Source: Mesocentrotus franciscanus
Lineage: Eukaryota > Echinodermata > Echinoidea > Camarodonta > Strongylocentrotidae
Direction of reading: 5' to 3'
Assembly (NCBI GenBank): GCA_037976565.1
Contig: CP137684.1
Coordinates: 24,789,010-24,853,009 of the forward strand
DNA length: 64,000 nucleotides
Below are positions 46,236-58,200 of this stretch, in pieces. The notes beneath the pieces are model-generated. The model was given only the letters and a program-made list of their open reading frames with translations, was not told where the DNA came from and did not search any database. The position numbers were made by a program, and so were the translations under genes. The first letter of the stretch is position 1, and each line of letters starts with the position of its first letter.

Positions 46236-46443
46236 CAGTCTTGTGGTTGTGAGGAGCGGGTTTGCAGCATGGAGACGAGGTAGAGCTATGCTGATGAATG
46301 CCCTGCTTTCCACTATTCTGTTTTGCTGAATGTGAGGAGCTTCCCCAGTGTGATGTTTGCTTATCTACTAAAAACTGCGGGTATCAGTATAGCTTTACCT
46401 AGTCTCTATGCTGCTAACCTGCTTCTCACAACCGCAAGACTTA
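46236..46443. mobile_element. foldback MITE
   Basis: Left arm GTCTTGTGGTTGTGAGGAGC and onward (46,238-46,292) is matched by the reverse of the right arm, GTCTTGCGGTTGTGAGAAGC and onward (46,441-46,377). Arms are over 55 bp at about 85% identity. No coding capacity. Confidence 0.75.
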
Positions 46444-46915
46444 TAAGTTTAACCAATTATGCTATATAATATGTCATGGTTTCTTGTACTGATAAGTGAA
46501 TTTAATTTGAAAGCAAATGAAAACCGTTCTTTAATTGTAATGTTTATCTTTAAAAAGTAGCACATTTTATGACAAAACAGATATCTTTGTGATGGCCTGT
46601 TAACTTTATTAAAATAAATTATGAGATTAGGATGGGGATGGAAAGTCACTGTACGTATAGAAGGCAAGTTAGAAAAAGAAGGTATAGAAATAAGTATTTT
46701 ATAGTTTTGTGTTATCCTTCTTCACACCATTTACATGTACATTAAAAATATGAAAATTACTTTCTGTCTGGCATGTATATATTACCGTATGTGATGCAAT
46801 ATTTGTTGCTTTGATTGTACCGTGTGATTGCTCAGAATGAGTGATTTGTACACTTTCTTCCTTGATCAGGTGGTCATATAGATGTCATTTAGAGGACAAA
46901 AGACGTAAAGCTCAT
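46444..46915. other. unassigned AT-rich DNA
   Basis: Nothing recognised. Confidence 0.4.
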
Positions 46916-46919
46916 GTAA

Positions 46920-47905
46920 GGAAAAAAGTACATCGAATTGGTGTCCTTATGTCTTCCGTTGCTACAAATTTACGTCTTGAATATGTCCTTTTTAACCAAT
47001 AGGATGGACAAATTGTGTAAAGATTCAAGTCCGTACAATGTAAACTATTGATACAAGTTTATGCTTTTAAGACGTAATTTTTACTTAAAAGATGTAAAAA
47101 CTACATAAATATATGACATCTGTATGACGACTTCCTTTTTTACAATTTAACGCCTTAAAGACGTCTTTTTTACCAGTAAGACGTAAAAATCACATTAATA
47201 TATGACGTCAGTACGACGTCTACCTTTGATACAAGTTAACGTCTTGAAGGCGTCTATTCTTTATCAATAAGATGTAAATATCACGTCAAAATTTGATGTC
47301 CATACAATGTATACACGAAGTCTGTAAGACGTCTTTCTTGGGTAAAATTGACGTCTTGAAGACGTCTTTCTTTAACTAATAAGACGTAAAAATCACGTCA
47401 AAATATGACGTCCTCACACGACGTATGCGGGTGCAAGTTTACGTCTTTTTGACGTAAAGTTATGTCGTCTTAAAGACGTCTTTCGTTAACTAAAAGACGT
47501 AAATATGACGTCCATATGACGTCTTCCTATGGTACAAGTTGACGTCTTAAAGACGTCTATCTTTAACTAATAAGACGTAAAAATCACGTCAAAATATGAC
47601 GTCCTCACGACGACGCACGCGGGTGCAAGTTTACGTCTTTTGACGTAAAGTTATGTCGTCTTAAAGACGTCTTTCTTTAACTAAAAGACGTAAATATGAC
47701 GTCCATATGACGTCTTCCTATGGTACAAGTTGACGTCTTAAAGACGTCTTTCTTTGACGAATAAGACGTAAAAATCACGTCAAAATATGTCGTCCTGAAG
47801 ACGACGTATGCGGGTGCAAGTTTACGTCTTTTTTACGTCATGTTATGATGTCTTAAAGACGTAGTACAAGACGTAAATATGACGTCTTTAAGACGTCGCT
47901 CTGCT
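46920..47905. repeat. GACGTC palindrome-rich minisatellite
   Basis: Dozens of ACGTC/GACGT motifs, often as GACGTCTTAAAGACGTC, a 17-bp palindrome. A higher-order unit of 181-202 bp is marked by GTGCAAGTTTACGTC at 47,431, 47,633 and 47,814. The left part is more diverged. No ORF is supported. Confidence 0.85.
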
Positions 47906-47929
47906 ATCAGGGTTCCAAATTTTAAATTA

Positions 47930-48025
47930 TACCTTGTGGTACTTGGCAGTTGTATGGTTCAATACATGTTTGTATGGTTCTACCAATGGTTCAGTACCAT
48001 GGCTGTATGGTATTAGCATGGTTCA
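47930..48025. repeat. CATGGT-rich segment
   Basis: Repeated GTATGGTTC and ACCATGG-like words, related to the array at 48,418. Confidence 0.5.
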
Positions 48026-48417
48026 TGTATTTTTCTCCATTTTTCTCCTAATTCACATATCCATCATGAGGAAACAAATATTGATGTGATAAATATGATA
48101 CAGATGAATCAACATGATTGTGATGTCTTTTGTTAATTAACAGATGTTTGCGAGAGAAGTGGCTGAACCTCGAGAAAATGGATAGTTGTGTTGGAAGTAA
48201 ACCTCATGCCAGCTCCTGTCATGTTTGTGTCTACTTTGCAGACCAGCATGCTCTTTCAAAGTTAAATAAACAAGGGCTGGCAGATTTTGTGAGGAATCCT
48301 GTGTTGATAGATTTACAAATGATAACAAAACAAAATCAATCACGCAATGTAACCAATGCTCTCTTTTTATTTAGCTACATGCAGATTTGAAAGGCGATTG
48401 TGTACGTGCAGTAACAT

Positions 48418-48705
48418 TGTATTACAAGTACCATGGTACGGAAGAACCATGTAATGAAAGTTATGGGAGAACCATGGTAACGAAAGGTATGGGAGAACCA
48501 TGGTAACAAAAGTTATGAGAGAACCATGGTAACGAAAGGTATTGGAGAACCATGGTAACGAAAGGTATGGGAGAACTATGGTAACCATGGTACCGAGAAC
48601 CACGGTAACCATTGTTCTTATGGTGGGTGGTAATTTGGACAAAGAACCATGAGAACCATGGTAACCATGGTACTGAAAACCATGGTAATTACATGGTACA
48701 TTTTT
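48418..48705. repeat. ~30-bp minisatellite with CCATGGTAAC units
   Basis: Units of AGAACCATGGTAACGAAAGG type, about 29-30 bp, with runs of overlapping palindromes such as GGTAACCATGGTACC. Open reading across it is accidental. Confidence 0.85.
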
Positions 48706-49020
48706 ATAAGGGAAGCTTTATGAATGCCAAGATTTAATATTTATAAGCTTGCATCCATGTGCAGTTCGAGTATATAAACAGAGTGAGTCAGAAAAAATGT
48801 CCCACTTTTTAAAAGTTGTATTGTTTGAAGTATGAATATTTAATCATGGGTTTCATGATATGTCTTGATAGAGTTATCCTCCCAGTTCATTTAGGTTGCT
48901 TTTTCATTTGAATCTATGCATGTATGACTGAACATCAGACAATCTTTACAAGACTGCCAGATCTCACTTGCGCCAAATTACTGGGTGAGGAATAAAACAG
49001 TCCATTGAACAAAGACAGTC

Positions 49021-49117
49021 AGACAGACACACACACAGACACGCACACAAACACACACACGCACGCACACACACACGCACACACACAGACGCACACGCAC
49101 ACACACAACGCACACGG
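49021..49117. repeat. (CA)n microsatellite
   Basis: Interrupted CACACA/GACACGCACA repeat of about 100 bp. Confidence 0.95.
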
Positions 49118-49199
49118 TAACAATTCCGTATCTGATGAGCAATATAAACAACATATTTCAAACACCTTTAAAGATACTTTGTCCCACTTGCAGGCCCCC

Positions 49200-49878
49200 A
49201 AAATAAGAAGGTTAAATTCCAACGGCATCTGAAAGACAATACCAATTTAGAACTTTCTATTGCCCATAGATCCATAAGACACCATGGTCCTGACCTGTGG
49301 AACTCTCTCCCAGAACCTATTAAATCATGTTGCTCCCTCTACTCATTTAAAGCCAATGTTAAAAAGATGTTATCAAAATATTTAAGATAAAATTTCTGTG
49401 TACTCTTAAGTCTTTATCATAATGTCATCTCTTCTTTCATCATCATCATTATCATCATCGTCATCATCATCATATTCATCATCATCCTCATCATCACCCT
49501 CATCATCATCCTCATCTGCATTGTTAATATCACCATCAACAAAGTTTGTATTTTAAATTACCTATCCGTTCTGCTTAATAAATGTGTTAATCTATTTCAT
49601 GAGTTTTTTTCTGGGGCTGTCATATTATCAAGCAAACTGCTTACAATGACAGTCGTTCTCCCGCAAATTTTTTAATATTTTATGTTTGAGGAAATTTAGT
49701 ATCTATGACAGTTTATCATTTCGTTTTTGAAAATAACAATTTTGTATATACATATATTTGCTTATTTATGATTCATTGTCAGAAAAATACTTATTGTACT
49801 TCATATTATTATTGTTATCGAAAAACTGTGTACTTACATGCATGCAGAAGAAAATCAAATCAAATCAAATCAATCAAA
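49200..49878 (+). mobile_element. LINE 3' end (CR1/L2-like)
   Basis: The frame ending at 49,390 reads RHHGPDLWNSLPEPIK and SFKANVKKMLSKYLR, the usual C-terminus of a LINE reverse transcriptase. The 3' untranslated part contains a (TCA)n run (49,438-49,512) and ends in (AATCA)n at 49,855-49,878, a short-repeat tail as in CR1-type elements. 5'-truncated. Confidence 0.7.
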
Positions 49879-50724
49879 CTTGCGATTGATTGGCGGACTT
49901 GCGATTGATTTGGATCAATCGTAACTCTTTGTAAGACGGGGCCCTGGGATACCTCCAATGCTCATCAATATTCGAATGGCCATATGCCCCATTTTTGCAA
50001 TTTTCTTTCAGAGATTCATTTATTATTAAATATTAAAGCTCATTCCTGCATGAATGGTATGATTACAATTGCATATCATCTTAAAGAGGATTAATTCATG
50101 TTTTTTGTATATATGAAAAGAAGTTGATATCAAATATTTATTTTAAGTTCTTAACTGTTAATAGTGTCCACTTTTTATGCTGAGTGTATTTGCATTTCAG
50201 ACATATTCTCTAAAATTTATCAAATACAATTATTTATTTGTCGGCTCCAACGAATAGAATGTAAAAGGGATATGACCATACACTGAATTCGATAAAAATG
50301 TACTAAACTAATCCAAGAGCTGGTAATCATACTTCAAAACCAGATGCTATTTTATTAGGTTTCAAAAACTGCTCTACCGCAATACTGTTTGCTCCAAATT
50401 TTTGCCAGACACACAATAATTACTCTTGGTGCGGGGGCCTGTTCTCCCTGTTTGTTATTTGATTCCCCCCTTCATTTTAGTCTATTGTACAATACAAGTA
50501 GCTAAAGTCAAGCACAAAACGCAATCAAATCAATTCTTTTGGGGGAAGAGGTCAACCATAAAATGCCTTGTACTTAAACTTATTTTATATAGTTATATTA
50601 TCCATAGAATGTGTTAACTGCATTCATCAGTTAAATAAATCACTTCATATCCATGGAAAAATCCTAGCTCGGCATATTTTGGAAGAATGCCGCAATGTAC
50701 AATTATGGTAACAACTGTTCTGAT

Positions 50725-50820
50725 AATAATGATAATATATAAATGATGATAAAAATAATAATGAAAATGAAAATGATGATGATGATAATAATGAAAATGA
50801 TGATGATGATAATAATAGTA
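50725..50820. repeat. (GAT/AAT)n microsatellite
   Basis: GATGATGATAATAATGAAAATG-type trinucleotide repeat, about 95 bp. Confidence 0.9.
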
Positions 50821-51752
50821 TACATACATGTCTTAAATTGTCTTTATCGAAAACATAGACGCCATGACTCACATATGGACACAAATACGTATTCAGCAGT
50901 CTTCCCTATTGGAACCTTTATTTCAATTATTCGTGATCATATCTAAAATCTATATATGTATTCTAATGATGAAAAAATACATATCATTTAGACAAAATAT
51001 ATAATATGAATACAAATATATAAAAACATACAGCCTTGTTAAAAACATGAAAGACGTATGAGTTGTAACCCTAGTACTGTCGCTTTGGACGAACATGCAT
51101 ATCGAAATTAAATAAAAGATATATTACATGTTTAGAAAAAATTAAATCATATTTTCAAATGGCAATGAGACAAGAGAAAGTTTGCGTGCGTTATTAAATC
51201 TACTTGTCATTGTGCTACATGACACATCCATTGAATGCCTGCATTGTTTCAATACATCAGACGTACATTAATGTCATTCTTTTGTTCCCAAACCAATTTA
51301 TTCTATATTATTATTGTAGCGAGAGGTCACAGAACAAAAGGTTGGACCTGAGTGAAATTTTTGTTTACACCTCCCCTTAAGTTTTATATAATCAGCATAT
51401 CCTTTGATTAATTAGCAGAACAAATAAGTCCTTGTGACAAAACCCTTTAATTGCATTACAGCAAGTAAAGCAAGTGGAATGAAAAATATTCCTGGTGGTG
51501 GTGGGGATAGAGGGGATTACTCTGGTGCCTGGCAAACAGGTCACAAATGCCAGTGCCAGAGGTAAAAATGATTGTTTTATATTCATAAAGGAAAGATTCA
51601 AAGTTACTGTGTGTATTGTTTTAGGGCTTTGGATTTCCCCATATGATCACAGCATTCTGTGTACTTGATAGCTCATATCTACATCATATGCATAATATGC
51701 ATTTAAATCTATTGATACAAAATCAGATCAATTAAAAAGTGTATTTGTCTAC

Positions 51753-51783
<31 letters not shown>

Positions 51784-52855
51784 GGGGTGTTATACTTCCT
51801 GCTAACATAAGCATTTGATGAAGAACACAATATAGAACATTTGTACTATTTGAAAGACTTAAAATGGGTCAACATTAGACGCATGTGATATGAATCAGCT
51901 GTTTAGATTACAGTTCAGGGAGAAAGCATATATGTTACTACATTCAAGATATTTTGGAAGATGAATATAATTTATTTGATCAATAAAGAAATGAAATCAG
52001 ACCCTTCCTAGATTAACAATGCAGCCCTTATACACTCACCTATACAGTAAATTATATTAAATTTATTCAAATACTTATATTCATGGTCTCTATATCATTA
52101 GTTTTATGTTTGTAACAGAGACTTTTAAGACTGATGTGAGTTTAGCATGATTACATCAATTCAATCAGTCAATCACTCAAATGCAAACAAGCCCTTAATT
52201 AATCTAATAGTATGATTGTATATACTTTGATATTTAGCCTATCCAGAAGAAAACCCATCTATCCATAAGAAATAAATAACTAATTCACTATAGTTCCGTT
52301 GTCATATTCGTTCTTTGTCCGTAGGTGAGTTTCATGGTGATCAATAATGGACTGGATTTCGCTCCACTCCGTTGTTCTGTAATGAAGAAGAAAAAAATTG
52401 AAGGAAAAAAATTCAAATTTTCAAGAAAATACATATCAAATGGTATTAAAGTGTACCAATCACTTAATAAAAATAATGTATCTACTGCTACAAATCTCCA
52501 AAAATTACCCAGGCATTTAACGTGTGAGCCCTATTCTAAGTGAGCGCGACTGGTGCACTGCATAGTATACTCACAAGTTGCTTTTGCATTATTGAGAGTT
52601 ATCTTAAGTTATAGTAATATAAGTTAAAATATTTCAAGTAAAATCTCTAAAGCTCATATTTTGAATATAGTAATACAACATGGAACTAGTAACAAATAAA
52701 ACAAATTGTTTTTTGGTGATTAATACTCTTTAAAATAGAAAGAATAAATAACAAAAATGTGACATGACAAGCATTGTAAAATAAGATATTTATACATGTA
52801 TGTCTAAGGAATTTCAGTACATTAAGACTGGGAATGACTCATTTTCCCGAGACGT
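50821..52855. other. unassigned AT-rich DNA
   Basis: A (TA)n(GA)n stretch at 51,758-51,784; otherwise no gene, domain or repeat recognised. Confidence 0.4.
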
Positions 52856-52857
52856 AA

Positions 52858-53245
52858 TGTCAGAGTGTAGGTGTCGTGGTATAGGGGTTTATTCATTTGA
52901 CTGTCAATCAAAGGGTCGAGGGTTTAAATCCAAACAAAGCAATACTGTCCTTTGGCTGGAATCAATGCTCATTTACTAATCTCTACCGAGGTTTTAAATG
53001 GGTACCAGGCATGATGCCAAAGTCACTGCAGTTTGCTTAGCATTGTGAGTATCTGTGAAATGGCACTTGGCTGGAATGCTAGAATCTCAGGTGTGGAGAA
53101 TGTGCATACATTTGTATACATTGTGTGTGGGCAAGCCTGAATCCAATGACCGGGGTAATAATATAACAATAAAGTGCTTAAAGATATTGCCAATGTATCA
53201 AGCACTATTACAAACCCAGATTATTATCATTAATATTATTAACAT
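52858..53245 (+). mobile_element. tRNA-derived SINE
   Basis: Head resembles tRNA-Asp: GTCGTGGTATAGGGG as A box, GACTGTCAATC as anticodon arm, GGGTTTAAATCC as a slightly decayed B box. The body ends with AAGCACTATTACAAACCCAG and an ATTATTATC-type tail. It matches my memory of sea-urchin SINE structure; no search was run. Confidence 0.7.
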
Positions 53246-54392
53246 TAATTAATGCATATTAGGAAATTTTGAAAGGACGGCTTTAAAAAGAAGGAATTGA
53301 CATGTTTGGAAGTTCTCTATTAGATTACTAGGTATGCATCAAATGTCCACATACAGTGATTGAAAGCCCACGCAACAACGCTGCCGAGGTAGCTCAGATT
53401 TTATGTCGAGCCCAGAAGTTGGAAATTGAACTGCAACATTTGATAGGTGACATACCTTATTACAATTACCCAGAGCCATCTATATACAAGAGTTTGACCA
53501 ACTTGCTTTCGGTTGGTTAGGACATGGTGTATTATTATTTTGTGTTTGCCCAATAAAGCAGTATTCGCCAAATTGTGCCGAATTCAAATATGGTTGGCTA
53601 AACTTTCCTGAATAATGACACTGCGAATGCAGAGAATTGTCAAATGCAAGTAATCTTCTACATACCATTTGTCTCCCATCTGTCACATAGGGAGTCCTGA
53701 AATTGCGGTCTCCATGACGCTGTTGGCAAGACGAACAATAAAAAATGACTTGATATTCTTTGATTCTTTCAAACATAATCTATAAATCATTAACATAAAA
53801 GGATACTGATTTAAAAACAGATACTCAAAAACCTATACGCATCATGAACAATAAATCACTCCCCAATAAATAAAAACATTTACTAGACCTGTTTATTAGT
53901 TGTATGCGTACTTTTTGAACAATTTTTTTCTCTTGACTTGTCAATAAATTGTCAGAGGATTGCCCAACAAAGCAAGAAATAATGTAAGCAAAGTGGATTC
54001 CATTCATAGAGGTGCCATTATTAGCAGGTGAATGCATTGGCTGGTAATGGGGGGAAAGAAATGGCATAAATTGAAAGAGTTAGTCAACTGGCCTATTCAA
54101 TGTAATTATTCATTGTACAGCTATTGATAATTCCTTACTGATATTCAGATTTGGACATTTGTCTGGTTATTTCGATCGGTTGTATAGCTCCTAGAGGCTA
54201 TGGGGGAGGGGGAACATGCCCCCTCCATGCCTTCAGGATTTTAAATGCTCAGGGTTGTTTGGTTTCAATGTTTGTGGTTATGTTGATAACTCTTGCTGTG
54301 CCGGAGTCAAATTTATTGTATATGTTGCATAAAGAATAATCTGTTTCAAGCAAACTTTGCTCCACCTACAAAAAGTGTAAACGATGGTTAAT
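53246..54392. other. unassigned DNA
   Basis: No supported gene or repeat. A GGGGGAACATGCCCCCTCC hairpin lies near 54,208-54,226. Confidence 0.4.
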
Positions 54393-54665
54393 TTAATAAT
54401 AATAATAATAATAATAATCTTTTATAGTCCACTCCAAATTTTATTAAACCGAAAATGGAAATTCTTTGTGCCCAATTGATCGTGAGCCCGGCAGCCACTG
54501 AGCAGCGCCAGATCAACATTGCTCTATCCCCTTATTGTTGAACGCCAAACAAGGTAGCAGCGACTCCCATCTTTTAACGTCTTTTGGTATGACGTGGCCG
54601 GGGTTCGAACCCACGACCTCCCGGTTGTGAGGCGGACGCTCTACTGACTGAGCCAACACACCCTA
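54393..54665 (-). mobile_element. tRNA-derived SINE with (TTA)n tail
   Basis: On the minus strand: GGGTGTGTTGGCTCAGTCAG start, CGCCTCACAACC anticodon region (CAC), GTGGGTTCGAACCCC as B box, about 170 bp of body, and a (TTA)n tail at 54,418-54,393. A body and tail behind the tRNA-like part argue for a SINE and not a tRNA gene. Confidence 0.75.
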
Positions 54666-55095
54666 GAGCATCAATCATGAATTCTAAACATTTAACAATT
54701 ACTATAATTTGTTGGAAAAATTGCATTTTTTTGTATACGATCTTTTCTCCCTATTATATGAACAGTAGTAAACAAATGAGGAACATAAATAAAGGAGATT
54801 AAATGAAACACATTTTCATTTCTCAATATATGTCATGCATGAAATCGTTTAAAGTAGGCAAGTGTGGTGTCGTAAGGAATGGTAATGAATTTCCTATAAA
54901 TTTTGTACACAACATGTTGTACTACAAGCGATGGAAAATGAAGTGCAGGTGTTTGAATAATACATATCTTTCATCTTTTTCGTAAAGTATTGAAAGCATT
55001 TAATATATCTATTAAATGATAAATACCATATTGAACAGAGACAGGGAAAAAATGAGTGTGAATTAAACCGTTAAACACATAGACAAGGAAACTGT
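54666..55095. other. 3' flank of the EGF/SEA gene
   Basis: Downstream of the stop codon on the minus strand; likely includes its 3' untranslated region. No clear poly(A) signal seen. Confidence 0.3.
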
Positions 55096-55249
55096 TTATA
55101 CCGGGGCATCAGTTCCGCGCAGTCGATCCAATGCTTGACCAACAGCATACCGGCGTCCTTCAAGGGAATCATATTCCTCAGAACCATGCAAAGATTCGTT
55201 TCTGTCGAAGCCTCTATTTCGTCTACTAGGATCGTCATACCGTTCATCA
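55096..55249 (-). CDS. exon: cytoplasmic tail and stop
   Basis: Phase 2 entry after a CTTTAG acceptor. Encodes a ~50-residue charged tail, [20 protein letters not shown] and on to RLRGTDAPV, stop TAA. RY, EEY and RRY tyrosines are possible phosphorylation sites; no known motif recognised. Confidence 0.85.
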
Positions 55250-58200
55250 CTAAAGAAAAAAAAAACATTTTTATACATTTTTGTTATAAGTGTAAAATTG
55301 TGAATAATAGCATCACCAAATTTACAAAATGTCCTGAGACAGAAGACCTTCACTTTGATGGGCCAATTAAGTGATTCACTGCATCTCAAAGAGATCTGTA
55401 GTTAAATAGAGGTAGACAGTTTGATAGATAAATAGACAGGTAGGTAGAAAGATAGAAGGGTACAAAGATAGGTAGATGAATGTAGATAGGTAGATAGAGG
55501 TATCTACATATAGGTATAGACAGATTGATAGATAGGTAGATAATTTCTAACTATCGTGCATACAAAATGTCAATAAGAGTTATACCACTTGGCAATGCAC
55601 CTCCATATACATGTAAGGCAAGTCCAAAATACATATAGGTCCCATACTCTACTAAGTATTATTGAATTATATTATCGCATTGTCACCATGGAATTGTCAA
55701 CATAAACTTAATCTTATGTTTTGTCTGATTCAAGCTCTAGTAAACCTATCATCTTGCTACAGTCGTCAGATATACTGAAATCATAGATGTAGTCAGTAAC
55801 TTATGGGAAATAATAGCTTGGGCTTGCTCATTTGTAAAATTATTGTAACACTCACGCGAGCATAAATTTTGTTGCTTGATTTCGTCTGACACCTTGTATG
55901 AAAACACAGCAGACACAGCTTACGAAGACGAAAACAAAACCCAAAACTCCGAGAGCAATACCAATGATTGCTCCATTCGACAATCCTTGAGGATCTGGAA
56001 AAAATGTATCAAATATGCGATTATGGAAAAAAGACCAGAAAAATATACATGTACATGTATGCAAAATCAGTTGTGACTGTGCAAAGTACCCTCACATCCT
56101 TTCTTGTTATACTGTATATATAATCATATATATATACATGTATAATCCTAGGGATAATGAGTGAGAGGGAGCATACAAACACTAAAAACAACAAAATAAC
56201 AAAATCTATTGGAGTAAAAGTAAGTTATTATAATTTAATCATCGAACCATTGTCTTAATCAACGTTCTTCGAGGATCATCTTTATAAAGACATTACACAA
56301 CTTACCATTCTGGCAAAGGTCTCCTGTAAAACCAGCTGGGCAATTACAAGGCTGTCCAGAAGAAATACATGTCCCGCCGTTCTGGCAATTCGATTGATCG
56401 CACTGAACTGTTCATTTCAAAGATATATGAATGATTCAAATTACTTCTGATAACTGAACAACTTATTTTAACGTTATTTTATTGAGAAGGTATAGACAGT
56501 AGAAGGAGAAGAACTCCGTTACTACTTTAATATAAACAAATAATAATAATGATAATAGTTATACAGTTTACTTATACTACATGTGCTTCGACAGCTATAT
56601 GTGTACACTTTTTGAAATTCCCCAATTTATAGAACTATAAGTATGAAATATAATAAAAGTAGAGTCTTTCCTCCTGCTTCTTTTGGTAATATTTTTCGTG
56701 GCATCCCTTCACGGTTGACTGCACAGGGGTCGGATCACATGAATTGGACAATGTCAAACTCCATGTGCACCAACTCTATGCCTTTTCTTGCCTTGGTATG
56801 GATACGTAACCATCTTTGATTTGATATTGTATGATGGCTTAACTTTCGATTCAAATGCAAGTCACTCCAAGATATAATAATTTGAAGCCTAAAATGCTTT
56901 GTCACAAACAAGTTTGAAAGACAAACACTATTTGTGTTTGTGGTAGGTTGTCTTGAAAGCAAAATCGATGATCAAATGCTAACTCTAGCCCTTAGTGAAA
57001 GAGATCTGATTACCAATTAATCTTAGATATGATATTGCAAATAATGTAGAACATCAAATTAAAATCACAAATTATTCACAGTTGCAAGACTATACTATTT
57101 TCTAATACAAAAAGTATCTGAGATTGACTTGTCGATTGTATCCATTGGCATTGCCTGTCATTTGCGAAAGTGGCTTTTTATACATTGGAGAAAACTGAAA
57201 GATACTCATTTCAAGATACCCAGTAACAAACAACAAAATTATTTGTTTTGACAACTAAAAAGATAATATTTTGTATGTGGAATACAATATCCTCTTGTAA
57301 AATGTCTTAAGAGAAGAATAGCAGGCGAAAAAAGTATTTTACTCTTACCTTTGGCCGATATAGACGCTACCAGAGTTTGACCATTAGCTGATAAAGCTTG
57401 ATCAATGTTGGTAGATAAGGCAGATAAACTCACAGCAAGCCCATCAGCTATACTTTGGCTGGAAGCGGCAAGTTCTATTTGCACGTCACCGACTACACTT
57501 CCTTGGCTGAATGACAGAACTATGCAATTAGCACTGACAAGTTGAGAACCTAACTGTCCCCTTACATATTGGCTGAACTGATGAACGAGAGGGTAGAGAA
57601 AACAAGAATCAGAGTATGCCTAGATACATAGTGTAGTTCATACAAATAGATTTCCTTTCATTCTTTTTTTTCATAGATAACTTGCAGTTCCAGTCATGCA
57701 CTGAAAATAATCTAATTAATAGAGAAAGGTTGATTATGTAGTACACAGAAATTGATGCATACTGTCAGGTTTTAGATTCATTTATATGATTAGAAATAAA
57801 ATCATTGTTTATACATGCGATTTAATTGTAACTAGTCATTTATCACTATTTTCGTGTACAAATTTGTCATTTTTTCACTCAAAAGATGGACGGGCAAGTC
57901 GATAAAACAATGCCCTCCGTACCAACTTTAAACAATAAAAAAGGACTACAAGTATATTGCATCTTGTTTTAATGGATCTACATGTAGCAATTTTCAGGAG
58001 GAACCAACACCTTATTACAAAGTTCCAGTAGACTACTGTACTTCCTGACAAACGTACAAACATCTTAATGTGGTATATACGGTGTATATGTAGTGTGTTG
58101 GATTCGCAAGCTGAAGAGCTGGCTCCCACTTGTATATATTTACGTCTGCAAAATTGTCATCAATTTTCAAGCATTAACTGAAATTAAAGATATACTTACA

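Noticed and set aside
48964..49232. His/Thr- and Cys/Val-rich ORFs
   Set aside because: Translations of the (CA)n microsatellite.
54580..54665. Functional tRNA-Val gene on the minus strand
   Set aside because: It is followed by a SINE body and (TTA)n tail and has no clean acceptor stem.
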